Source: Gordoniibacillus kamchatkensis (GTDB lineage Bacteria; Bacillota; Bacilli; Paenibacillales; NBRC-103111). From it: a stretch of DNA of 64,000 bases. Made by a program: the position numbers and the translations under genes. Of the stretch, positions 36,050 to 44,025 are shown piece after piece. Location: NCBI RefSeq assembly GCF_000829455.1, contig NZ_JXAK01000010.1, positions 1 through 64,000 of the forward strand, written 5' to 3'. The notes under the pieces were generated by a model. The model was given only the letters and a program-made list of their open reading frames with translations, ran no database searches and was not told the origin of the DNA. Every line of letters begins with the position of its first letter. The first letter of the stretch is position 1.

Positions 36050-36934
36050 CTAAGCGTCGGTATTCAATCTCCTGGTCGCTACGATGATCATAACGACCAG
36101 AATCGGGATGACGGATCCGGCTACCGCCAGCGATTTCCCCATCGCATTTTGCAAAAAGGCCACTTCATACGTATACACGGATATGACGGCGGAAGCATGG
36201 ACCGGCCCTCCGCCCGTTACCAGAAAAATATTTTCAAAGTCGTTAAATGTCCAGATGCACGACAACAAGGCGGTGATCGCGATGACCGGCATTACGGACG
36301 GAACCGTAATGCCGAAAAACTGCCGCGTCCATCCGGCGCCGTCGATAGTGGCCGCTTCGTACATTTGCCGGTCGATCGTTTGCAAACCGCCCAGCAGGCT
36401 GAACATAAAGAACGGAATGCCCCGCCATACGTCCACCAATATACAGGAAACGAGCGCGATATGGATGCCCGAAATCCACGGAATGGGAGTATCGATGAGT
36501 CCCCAGCGCATAAACAGCGAATTCAAAATCCCGTACGTGTCGTCATATATCCAGCGCCATGTCATCGCCGTAACCATGCCCGACAGTCCCCAGGGGATGA
36601 GAAAAATGCCGCGGAACAAACCGCGAAGGGGAAATTTTTCATTCAGCACGACAGCCAGAATCATGCCGAGAACGAGCTTGACGGCGACGCAGGCGATCAT
36701 GTAGACGAACGTGTTGCGCAGCACTTTCCAATAATCGGGGTCGGATAAGATCGTGACGTAATTTTTCAACCCGATGAATGCCGGCTCCACTCCGACCGTC
36801 TTGTTGGTCAAACTGAGGTACAACGCCTGAACGAACGGGATGCCGATGACGATAAAGATGACAAATGCAACCGGCAGGATCAGCGTATACGCTAGAGCCC
36901 TGTCGTATTTCCTTCCCAAAGCTTCCGCACGCAC
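36050..36934 (-). CDS. Sugar ABC transporter permease (MalF family)
   Basis: A 294-aa CUT1 permease with six TM helices. The EAA loop reads YEAATIDGAGWTRQFFGITVPSVMP. The likely start is a GTG at 36934 after GGGGTGATTTT, 22 bp after the receptor gene. It forms the heterodimeric channel with the MalG-type protein at 35196. Confidence 0.92.
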   Translation of the reverse strand: MRAEALGRKYDRALAYTLILPVAFVIFIVIGIPFVQALYLSLTNKTVGVEPAFIGLKNYVTILSDPDYWKVLRNTFVYMIACVAVKLVLGMILAVVLNEKFPLRGLFRGIFLIPWGLSGMVTAMTWRWIYDDTYGILNSLFMRWGLIDTPIPWISGIHIALVSCILVDVWRGIPFFMFSLLGGLQTIDRQMYEAATIDGAGWTRQFFGITVPSVMPVIAITALLSCIWTFNDFENIFLVTGGGPVHASAVISVYTYEVAFLQNAMGKSLAVAGSVIPILVVMIIVATRRLNTDA

Positions 36935-36956
36935 AAAATCACCCCGTCTTGGCCGG

Positions 36957-38312
36957 TTACTTGCCGTATAATTGCTTCAAATCTTTTTCCAGTTGATCGA
37001 GGGACTTTTGCGGATCCATTTTTTCCACGACGATGCGCTGCACCGTTTTGGTCACCAGCTGCATCGATTTCGACTTGGCCCCGAGCGCATCTTCCGGTCC
37101 CGGATAGTTGCCGGCGCCGACGACGTTGTTGATTTGATCGAGCCACCCGGCGGACGCATTGTTCGGATCTTTCCAGAACGGATCGTCCTGGGCTCCGTTC
37201 AGCACCGGCTGCCACGTTCCTCCGAGCTTCGCCACAAGCTGAGTATAGTGGGGCTTATCGCCCAAGAAAGCCGACACGAATTTCTTCGCGCCGTCCGTCC
37301 CTTTGCCGCCGGCAAGCACGGCGAACGCATTGCCGCTGCCGAGAACGACTCTGCCTTTCGGACCGGCCAATTTCGGAATGAGCAGCGTGTTTTTGGCCAG
37401 CTCCGGCTTATCTTTCTGCGCCGCCGAATAAATGCTTCCGGAGTTGAGGACGAACCCGACGGTTCCGGCCAAATACGCATTATTGTTGCCCGTATCGTCC
37501 CAGGTCGTGGAAGATGCAGGCGTTAAACCTTGCTGCCAAAATTGCGCCGCAAATTTAAGCGCTGCCAAAACTTCCGGCGAGTTCACGGTGATGTTGTTGT
37601 CCTTGTCGACGATCGAGCCGCCGAAGCTCAGGATCAGGTCGCGCAGCATGCCTTCCGCGTCGCCGCCGCCGGAAGCCCCGAGAGGAAATCCCACGGCGTA
37701 AAAACCGTTCTTCGGATCGTTCACGACTTTCGCTTGCTGGTAAAGTTCGTCCCACGTTTTCGGAACCGGCAAGTTGTGCTTATCCCACACGTCTTTGCGC
37801 AAATAGGCGCCGCCCATCAGGAACGCCTCCGGCGCCAGGAAATACTTGCCGCCCGTGACCGTATAGTTTTTGGCGCCAGGCACCAAATCCGCGCCGTTCA
37901 CGACATCGTCAAGCGGAACAAGCGCATTCATGGCGATAAACTGCTTGAGCAGAAAGTCGTCGCCGACGATAAGATCCGGCGGGTTTTTGGCTTCGATAGC
38001 AGCCAGCAGCTTCGTTTTCAAGTCGTTGGGGGAGACAATGACGTAGGTTACGTCCACATTGTTGCTTTGGCCCCATTTTTCGACATACGCCTTCATGTCG
38101 TCGTTATACGCTGCGACATATTCGGCTTTGTCCCAGAACACAAACTTGCCCTTTTCCTTCGGCGTCTCCGCTTTTGGCTGCTGGCCGGCAGCGCCGGCTG
38201 CCGCCGGTTTGCCCTGACTGTCCCCGCCCGAACTTGCGCCGCCGGAAGCACATCCTGCAGCGATGAAACTGACCATAGCGGCAATCGCGATTGCTGAAAA
38301 AGCCTTTCTCAT
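36957..38312 (-). CDS. Sugar ABC transporter substrate-binding lipoprotein (CUT1, SBP_bac_1/8 type)
   Basis: A 451-aa extracellular receptor. The signal peptide MRKAFSAIAIAAMVSFIAAG is followed by the lipobox Cys21. A Gly/Ser/Ala linker of about 35 residues precedes the type-II binding fold, which begins KGKFVFWDKAEYVAAYNDDM. Trp/Tyr-rich pocket segments (PKTWDELYQQAKVVND, FAAQFWQQGLTPASSTTWDD) are typical for oligosaccharide receptors. The ATG at 38312 follows GAGGTGATACG. It is the first gene of the receptor-MalF-MalG operon and is divergent from the unknown gene at 38578. The ligand is unknown; position next to the sulfatase block makes a breakdown product of that glycan plausible. Confidence 0.92.
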   Translation of the reverse strand: MRKAFSAIAIAAMVSFIAAGCASGGASSGGDSQGKPAAAGAAGQQPKAETPKEKGKFVFWDKAEYVAAYNDDMKAYVEKWGQSNNVDVTYVIVSPNDLKTKLLAAIEAKNPPDLIVGDDFLLKQFIAMNALVPLDDVVNGADLVPGAKNYTVTGGKYFLAPEAFLMGGAYLRKDVWDKHNLPVPKTWDELYQQAKVVNDPKNGFYAVGFPLGASGGGDAEGMLRDLILSFGGSIVDKDNNITVNSPEVLAALKFAAQFWQQGLTPASSTTWDDTGNNNAYLAGTVGFVLNSGSIYSAAQKDKPELAKNTLLIPKLAGPKGRVVLGSGNAFAVLAGGKGTDGAKKFVSAFLGDKPHYTQLVAKLGGTWQPVLNGAQDDPFWKDPNNASAGWLDQINNVVGAGNYPGPEDALGAKSKSMQLVTKTVQRIVVEKMDPQKSLDQLEKDLKQLYGK

Positions 38313-38464
38313 CGTATCACCTCACCGATTATCGTGTTTATAACCTCCGGAGCCCGTTCTAGCAGTCATAAAGTAATGTAGCACCGGACCAAAAGTTTCC
38401 GACAGGGGATAAATTATGTATTTTGTTTGATTTTTTTCGATGTTTGCCTATATGCGAAGAACGG

Positions 38465-38503
38465 AAAAACCGGGATTGCCGAACGTGCGGCAATTCCGGT
38501 TTT
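38465..38503. other. Orphan hairpin in the divergent intergenic region
   Basis: AAAACCGGGATTGCCG and CGGCAATTCCGGTTTT pair over 16 positions with one mismatch and a six-base loop. T-runs follow on both strands. No gene reads into it from either side, because its neighbours diverge. It could be part of a 5' leader or end a short unannotated transcript. Confidence 0.5.
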
Positions 38504-38577
38504 CGCTTTACTTCCGAAGCAGGGTGTAATAAATTCACTATATGAAATGAACCCATGTCGGGAGGATGAGCACAGCA

Positions 38578-40224
38578 ATGTCCAGTTTCGAGCAGCGGAG
38601 GAAAGAGATCGTGCGGCATATGGCGCTGCGCGCGGTTCAGTTGCCGCTCAATGAATACGAAATATGGTTTGACCGCGACATTCGGGATAACTACTACTAC
38701 GCTTCTTATTTGCTAGCGTTCGCCGTCGATAACGGCTTTTCGAGCGAGTCCGAGCGCGAAGCGGCTTTGCGCAAAGCGGAGGCCGTCTTGCTGGCCGTGC
38801 TGAAAGTGCAGGATCGAGATCCGGCAAGCGGCACGTACGGCCATTTTCCGCTGCAGCTCCGCCCGTCCCCGCAAGAGGCGCGCCCTCATCCGCTGCCTGC
38901 CGAGCTGATGGGCAGCTTGATGGCTTACTTTTACCAAACGTACCGTCCCCATCTGAGCGAAGCGCTTCAATCCGCCTTCGAAACGGCTTTATACCATCTG
39001 TACCGAAGCCCTTACTACAAAAAGGAGCTGCGCGACTTCAATCATCACGAGGCGAAATATACGGCGGCCAAGCTCATTTTCGGCCATCTCTACGATGACC
39101 GCCAGCTGCTGGAGGACGGCCGCCGAAGCTTGCGCCTGACGCTGGAGCGGCTGGAAGCGCGCGGCATGAGCGAATACGGCTGCCTGCCCTGGTTTTGGCA
39201 TTGGGTGCAAGCTTTTAGCTGCGCGAAACGGCTGGCCGGGCTGCCCGCTGTCCGGGACGATCTGGATCGGATGCTGCAATGGCTCTGGAAGGAAAGGTGC
39301 GCGTTTTATTTGAAAGGGGCTTGGGTCGGCGCGCGTTCCCGGAGCTGGCCGCACGATATTCCGCGCGACAGCAACGTCGCCTTCGATTATGTCCAGTTCG
39401 GGGACTTCCCGCTGCCGGACGATTTTGCCCGCACGGAATACGCCGGCTTCCTGTTCGACGAAGCTCCCGAGCGCGAACGCCGGGCTGCGGCCAACCGGTC
39501 CGTCCCGGCGGAAGTAATGAAGCTTATTGCCAAAAAAGACGAAGCGGGTACCGGCGAAAAGCTGCTTCACAGCTACGCTTATATTACGCCCAGCTACGCC
39601 GTAGGGGGAGTTTGGGAACGGTTCGATGAATTCGACAACGAGCAGCATCGTTGGGACGTAGCCTTCCCGGTTACAAACCGGCCTGCGGTCAATCACGCTT
39701 ACTTCTTTCACCCTGGAAACATGTACTCCGCGGGCGACCTGCGGCACCAGAGCAAGTATATGGAAATCGTTCCGTACCGGAACGCCGTACTCGCTCTTTA
39801 TCCGATACCGCCCGAACAGGATGACGAAATTGTCGGCGTTTTGCCGCCGGGCGAGTGGATTCAACAGCCGCGGGCGTTATTCGGCCGGGTTGACGGCGTG
39901 TACGTGTCCGTTTACCTGATGCAAGATTGCGAGCTCGAGGAGCGTTCGGACCGGATTGCCGTATTCAGCAAAGGGCGGCCTAACGCCGCCGTCGTGGAAG
40001 TGATCGGCGCCGGCGAAGGCCGCGAACTGGGAATCGGCGATGATGTGCGGGCATTCGCCGCTCATATGCGAGCGAAGCCGCCGCTGTTTTCGTCCGGAGC
40101 GACATTGCAAATCGACTACGTCACCTGTCATGGCGATCGCCTGACGCTGCAGTACCGGCAGCAGGAAGGGCCGCAAGCGCTGCTGAACGGCCGTCCGTTC
40201 GATTGGAGCAAGTACGCCCCATGA
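38578..40224 (+). CDS. Uncharacterised 548-aa protein, possible alpha/alpha-toroid enzyme
   Basis: I do not recognise this protein with certainty. It has no signal peptide and no TM helix. The first 330 residues are rich in paired helices with aromatic and His positions (RDNYYYASYLLAFAVDNGF, DFNHHEAKYTAAKLIFGHL, CLPWFWHWVQAFSCAKRL). This recalls (alpha/alpha)6-barrel glycoside hydrolases or polysaccharide lyases. The last 200 are beta-rich (NHAYFFHPGNMYSAGD, GVYVSVYLMQDCELEE), as in the beta-sandwich of such lyases. The ATG at 38578 has GGGAGG 12 bases upstream; the earlier ATG at 38566 touches it. Divergent from the CUT1 importer and next to FGE and sulfatases, it could act on the imported glycan. 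Confidence 0.75.
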   Translation: MSSFEQRRKEIVRHMALRAVQLPLNEYEIWFDRDIRDNYYYASYLLAFAVDNGFSSESEREAALRKAEAVLLAVLKVQDRDPASGTYGHFPLQLRPSPQEARPHPLPAELMGSLMAYFYQTYRPHLSEALQSAFETALYHLYRSPYYKKELRDFNHHEAKYTAAKLIFGHLYDDRQLLEDGRRSLRLTLERLEARGMSEYGCLPWFWHWVQAFSCAKRLAGLPAVRDDLDRMLQWLWKERCAFYLKGAWVGARSRSWPHDIPRDSNVAFDYVQFGDFPLPDDFARTEYAGFLFDEAPERERRAAANRSVPAEVMKLIAKKDEAGTGEKLLHSYAYITPSYAVGGVWERFDEFDNEQHRWDVAFPVTNRPAVNHAYFFHPGNMYSAGDLRHQSKYMEIVPYRNAVLALYPIPPEQDDEIVGVLPPGEWIQQPRALFGRVDGVYVSVYLMQDCELEERSDRIAVFSKGRPNAAVVEVIGAGEGRELGIGDDVRAFAAHMRAKPPLFSSGATLQIDYVTCHGDRLTLQYRQQEGPQALLNGRPFDWSKYAP

Positions 40225-40232
40225 CGCGCGGA

Positions 40233-40282
40233 CGCAAAATGACCGGAGCCAAGGCCAAGTGCCTGTCTCCGGTCATTTTGCG
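40233..40282. terminator. Strong bidirectional hairpin between convergent genes
   Basis: A 16-bp perfect stem (CGCAAAATGACCGGAG with its complement, 40233-40248 and 40267-40282) has an 18-base loop. It stands between the stop at 40224 and the convergent FGE stop at 40294. It lacks a long U-tract, but the AAAAT/ATTTT at the stem base gives T-rich exits. Confidence 0.7.
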
Positions 40283-40293
40283 TTTGCGGCCCT

Positions 40294-41268
40294 CTATTCC
40301 TTCTTGCTGTATACGCACCGGAACCCGATGTTGCCGGTCGAGCTGTCTGGCGTGTTGCGGCTGCGGGCCGCTACCCGGTAACGATTGCAATACGACTTGT
40401 GGCACAAATACGAACCGCCCCGCAGCACGCGGGCTTGTCCTTCCGGCGGGCCTTGCGGGTTGACGCGCGGGCCGTGCACATGGTAAGTGGCGCTAAACCA
40501 GTCCGAGCACCATTCCCACACGTTGCCGGATACGTTGTACAGGCCGAACTCGTTCGGCGGAAACGCGCGGACAGGGGCAGTGCCGGCATACCCGTCGCTC
40601 GCATTGTTTTTGTCCGGGAACTTGCCTTGCCATATGTTGCACCGATGCTCGCCGTCCGGCTTCAGCAAATCGCCCCACGGGTACCGCTTCTGCACAAGGC
40701 CGCCTCTGGCCGCATATTCCCATTCCGCTTCCGTCGGCAGCCTCTTGCCGGCCCAGGCGCAATATGCTGCCGCATCGTTCCACGAAACGTGCACGACCGG
40801 ATGGTCCATCCGCTCCTCGATGCCTGTTCCCGGGCCTTCGGGATGTTTCCAGGAGGCGCCTTCCACGTTCCACCACCACGGCGTTTGCTGCACGACTTGC
40901 GTCACCTTTGCCGCGTTGTCCGGCGGAACGAACAGATGAAACACAAACGACCAGCCGTACTTCTCCGCCTCGGTCACGTAGCCCGTCGCATCGACGAACT
41001 GTTTGAAATCGGCGTTGCTGACCGCGCACGGATCGATATAGAACGGGTCAATCGTAACCGCTCTGACCGGCCCTTCCCCGTCGTCCGGAAACCCTTCCTG
41101 ATCGTCCGTCCCCATCAGAAATTCGCCGCCCGGCAAAAAAATCATGCCTTCCTCCGGAGCCGCATTCCTCCGCTCTTGCTTATGCCCGCTATCGCTTACT
41201 TTCATTTCGAGTTGAACGTTGGACGATCCCCTGCCCGCCGCACAGCAGCTAGGTTTCATATTTTCCAT
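40294..41268 (-). CDS. Formylglycine-generating enzyme (sulfatase-maturating, copper/oxygen type)
   Basis: A 324-aa oxidase that converts the active-site Cys of sulfatases to formylglycine using molecular oxygen. It matches the SUMF1/FGE fold throughout: MIFLPGGEFLMGTD, VHVSWNDAAAYCAWAGKRLPTEAEWEYAARGG, NVSGNVWEWCSDWF. The active site is RVLRGGSYLCHKSYCNRYR, with the redox/copper Cys pair at about 289 and 294, and NTPDSSTGNIGFRC close to the vertebrate enzyme. The ATG at 41268 follows AAAGG; longer starts are unsupported. It lies 124 bp after the sulfatase at 41393 and can serve all three sulfatases here, which are all of the Cys type. Confidence 0.95.
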   Translation of the reverse strand: MENMKPSCCAAGRGSSNVQLEMKVSDSGHKQERRNAAPEEGMIFLPGGEFLMGTDDQEGFPDDGEGPVRAVTIDPFYIDPCAVSNADFKQFVDATGYVTEAEKYGWSFVFHLFVPPDNAAKVTQVVQQTPWWWNVEGASWKHPEGPGTGIEERMDHPVVHVSWNDAAAYCAWAGKRLPTEAEWEYAARGGLVQKRYPWGDLLKPDGEHRCNIWQGKFPDKNNASDGYAGTAPVRAFPPNEFGLYNVSGNVWEWCSDWFSATYHVHGPRVNPQGPPEGQARVLRGGSYLCHKSYCNRYRVAARSRNTPDSSTGNIGFRCVYSKKE

Positions 41269-41361
41269 AGGGCAGCACCTTTCCGCTTGTTTTGAAAGCA
41301 CACTCTCGCTGGGTTTCGACTCTTTGATTATCTCACGAACGGGACCTATTGCCAACAAGCA

Positions 41362-41383
41362 GGGGAGTGCCGGCGCACTCCCC
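41362..41383 (-). terminator. Hairpin between sulfatase and FGE genes
   Basis: GGGGAGTGC and GCACTCCCC form a 9-bp GC-rich stem with a four-base loop, 10 bp after the sulfatase stop. The following TGCTTGTTGG is a weak U-tract, so it may be a leaky terminator. Confidence 0.5.
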
Positions 41384-41392
41384 CCGTTCATT

Positions 41393-42856
41393 TCACTCTA
41401 GCTCCGCCGGATGGCGGCGCTTCAGCTCGGGTACGGCAAACCCTCGCCCCGTTTGCTCCAGCCAGCCGATGTATTGTTTCAAGTGCCCTTTGGCATGATA
41501 AGGGCCGCCTTCCTTCATCACCGTCCACAGCGGATCGGTATCGAACGGCATCGTCTCCATCATCGTATCGTGCCATTCGTTCAAGTAATATACCGCTTCC
41601 TTGCAAACGTCCCGCTTCGTCTGCGCGAGATTGACCTGTTCATACGGATCGTCCTTAAGATGGAACAGCATTTCCTTGTCGAACAGGTGGTAGCCGTCAT
41701 GATACGTCCGCACATACAAATAATCGCCGAACCGGACGCTGCGCTGGCAAACGTGGGCGCATTGCGAAACGACCAGGTACTCCCGGCCGCACGCTTCGCC
41801 CGAACGCAGCGCCGGCGCATAGCTGACGCCGTCCCATGACGGAGCCGGCGGCTTGCCCAGGAGCTCGGCCATCGTCGGCAGCAGATCGAGGTGATAGTGC
41901 AAGCCGTCGTCCACATGGCCCCGCTTCATGCCGGGCCAGCGGATAATCATCGGGATGCGGCAAGTGGCCTGGTCGGCTGTGCCGTGCTCTCCGTAAATGC
42001 CGAGCTCGCCCATGTTCTCGCCGTGGTCGGCGGTAATGATCACGATCAGGTCGTCCATGACGCCTTGCTGCTCCAGCTCGCCAAACAGCATGCCGATATG
42101 TTCGTCCATGTAGCGGATGCCGCTATCATAGCCGTCGATCACCCGGCGCAGCCCTTCACGGTCAGTAAAATCGCCGGGATGGCGCGGGTATTGCGGACTC
42201 GTCTTATTGTCGTACATGTTGATTTCGCGGGCACTGTGCGGCCCGACTTTGCGCGTCGTATGCTCCTCGAGCACTTCGCCCGTAATCCATTCCGGCAGCG
42301 GGTCGTCCGCGAACGGATTGCCGAACTGCTCCGGCGCCCGGTACGGCGTATGCGGGTCCCAGTAGTTGACGTACAGGAACCAGTCGTCTTGCTTGGCGTT
42401 TTGCCGAATCCAGTCCAGTACGACCGGAGTAACTTCCTCCGCCGATTCGATGCCGCCCCGGCCGGTATTGTGAATTTCGTTGAAGCCGGCGTAGAACGTC
42501 CAAGCCGAATGGCGCTCGCCGAAAGGGCTGACCAGGGCCGTTTTCATGCCTGCCGAGCGAAACAGCGCGGGGAAGCATTCGCTCGTCAGGCGGCTGCGGA
42601 ATTGCCGTTCCGCGCCTTCGTGCCGAACGTCGCCGGCGGTGCCGCCGTGCCCGACGACGCCGTTATGGATGCCGAAACGCCCGGTCATGAGCGCCGTCCG
42701 CGAAGGAAAACACGGAGCGTCTGACGTGTAATAGTTCGTAAACGTAACCCCATCCGCAGCGATGCGGTCAATGTTCGGCGACGTATTGCGGCTGTAGCCG
42801 TAGCAGCCCAAATGATCGGGTCTTGTCGAGTCTAAATCCAGCAGCAGAATTCTCAT
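41393..42856 (-). CDS. Sulfatase, Cys type (family S1)
   Basis: A 487-aa alkaline-phosphatase-superfamily sulfatase with no signal peptide, so probably cytoplasmic. The N-terminal metal site is ILLLDLDSTRPDH. The formylglycine motif is Cys49 in CFPSRTALMTGR. The second metal site is IITADHGENMGE, with GEHGT after it. The C-terminal part is the usual small domain. The ATG at 42856 follows AAGGAG by eight bases; a TTG two codons earlier is less well spaced. It probably removes sulfate from a sugar taken up by a neighbouring importer. Iduronate-, glucosamine- or choline-sulfatase-like specificity cannot be separated by eye. Confidence 0.93.
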   Translation of the reverse strand: MRILLLDLDSTRPDHLGCYGYSRNTSPNIDRIAADGVTFTNYYTSDAPCFPSRTALMTGRFGIHNGVVGHGGTAGDVRHEGAERQFRSRLTSECFPALFRSAGMKTALVSPFGERHSAWTFYAGFNEIHNTGRGGIESAEEVTPVVLDWIRQNAKQDDWFLYVNYWDPHTPYRAPEQFGNPFADDPLPEWITGEVLEEHTTRKVGPHSAREINMYDNKTSPQYPRHPGDFTDREGLRRVIDGYDSGIRYMDEHIGMLFGELEQQGVMDDLIVIITADHGENMGELGIYGEHGTADQATCRIPMIIRWPGMKRGHVDDGLHYHLDLLPTMAELLGKPPAPSWDGVSYAPALRSGEACGREYLVVSQCAHVCQRSVRFGDYLYVRTYHDGYHLFDKEMLFHLKDDPYEQVNLAQTKRDVCKEAVYYLNEWHDTMMETMPFDTDPLWTVMKEGGPYHAKGHLKQYIGWLEQTGRGFAVPELKRRHPAELE

Positions 42857-42899
42857 GGTCAACGCTCCTTGTATGTATGATTCAAGATCGCCTGCCGGC

Positions 42900-42977
42900 T
42901 TATCCTTTCACGGCGCCGGCGATCCCGTCGACAAAATAACGATGCAGAGGCACGGCCGTCAAAGCGGCAGCAACCTG
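42900..42977 (-). pseudogene. 3' remnant of a carbohydrate ABC permease gene
   Basis: On the minus strand 25 codons ending in TAA at 42900 read AALTAVPLHRYFVDGIAGAVKG, the typical end of MalG-type permeases (QRYFVxGxxxGAVKG). Upstream the frame hits a stop at 42996 and no further permease sequence is seen. It is most simply the scar of a deleted sugar importer that once stood before the sulfatase. Confidence 0.7.
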
Positions 42978-43045
42978 ACAGGCGGGCGAATCGGTTCAAG
43001 CGGAAAACCTCCCCCTTTGCATAAAGGGTATACGTCCAGGCAACC

Positions 43046-43059
43046 TGCAAACGCTATCT
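43046..43059. promoter_or_regulatory. Possible cre site (CcpA)
   Basis: TGCAAACGCTATCT matches the catabolite-responsive element core (TGNAARCGNWWNCW) with a variant last base. It lies between the sulfatase and the AraC regulator in the otherwise empty 42978-43233, where I see no gene. The match is suggestive only. Confidence 0.3.
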
Positions 43060-43233
43060 TTATCCAAATAGTACCGAACGGAGCAGAGAATAGTCCATGC
43101 ATATTTCAACGATGATGTGTACGATTTATCGATATATTTTTAATTCAATGTTTAATTTTTCTGCGTTTATTGAAATCATGCATGTATACTGCTACAGTCA
43201 AGCTATACGAAAGAAAGGGGATATTCTGCACAT

Positions 43234-44025
43234 ATGCTGACGTTGCATTCAGTCCATTTCGACAACTATATCCCTAACTGGCGCAACAATTTGGCAGTCA
43301 TTAGCCAGAATGTTCTTGCGCTCATCGTCGACGGAAAAATCAAATATACCCTTAACGACCAAACCTTCATCGCAGAGAAGGGAGAACTGCTGTTTATCCC
43401 GGCAGGGACGCTCCGGGCCAGCGAAAATGCGGATGGCGAACATCAAAAAATCACCGTCTTGTTCAAACATGACGATGATTCCGCAAAGGAGCTGCCGTTT
43501 CTCGGCAAAAACCGGTTCGACAAATGCAAAATCCGCAGCTTCGAGTATATGAAGCGCCGCTTCGAAAGGCTTTATTTGGAAACGGTCGGAGACGTCAAAT
43601 TTCATCAGTTTGTCGTCTCCGGCATTTTCCACGAGCTGATCGGGATGGCCGCGCGCGAATTCGAGCTGGTGGAAGTGACCCCCATCAAGCTGAAGCTGGC
43701 CAACGAGCTGCAAAAATATTTGGTCGCCCATTTCCGCCAGCCGATTCAAATCGAGCAGCTTGCGGCGCTCGTCCATCGCTCGGCCAACTATACGATATCG
43801 CTGTTCCGCGAAGTGATGGGAATATCCCCGATCCAGTACGTCCATTTGCTGCGCGTGAAGGAAGCCTGCAACCTGCTGACGAATTCGGACCTTACCGTCA
43901 CCGAAATTTCCGATTACTTGGGCTACTACGACCATTCCTATTTCTTCCGCATTTTCAAAAAATATATGTTCATGTCGCCGACAGAGTACAGGCTGGCCGG
44001 CTCGCAATCGCCGCACCTGCTTTAA
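43234..44025 (+). CDS. AraC-family transcriptional regulator with cupin sensor
   Basis: A 263-aa regulator. Residues 1-90 form an AraC-type cupin (VDGKIKYTLNDQTFIAEKGELLFIPAGTL), the ligand pocket. Residues 165-260 hold two HTH motifs: LAALVHRSANYTISLFREV and ISDYLGYYDHSYFFRIFKKY, followed by MSPTEYR. The ATG at 43234 has an AAGGGG site 14 bases upstream, rather far. It is convergent with, and overlaps by 3 bp, the stop of the sulfatase at 44022. With sulfatases on both sides it is the obvious local regulator. Confidence 0.93.
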   Translation: MLTLHSVHFDNYIPNWRNNLAVISQNVLALIVDGKIKYTLNDQTFIAEKGELLFIPAGTLRASENADGEHQKITVLFKHDDDSAKELPFLGKNRFDKCKIRSFEYMKRRFERLYLETVGDVKFHQFVVSGIFHELIGMAAREFELVEVTPIKLKLANELQKYLVAHFRQPIQIEQLAALVHRSANYTISLFREVMGISPIQYVHLLRVKEACNLLTNSDLTVTEISDYLGYYDHSYFFRIFKKYMFMSPTEYRLAGSQSPHLL

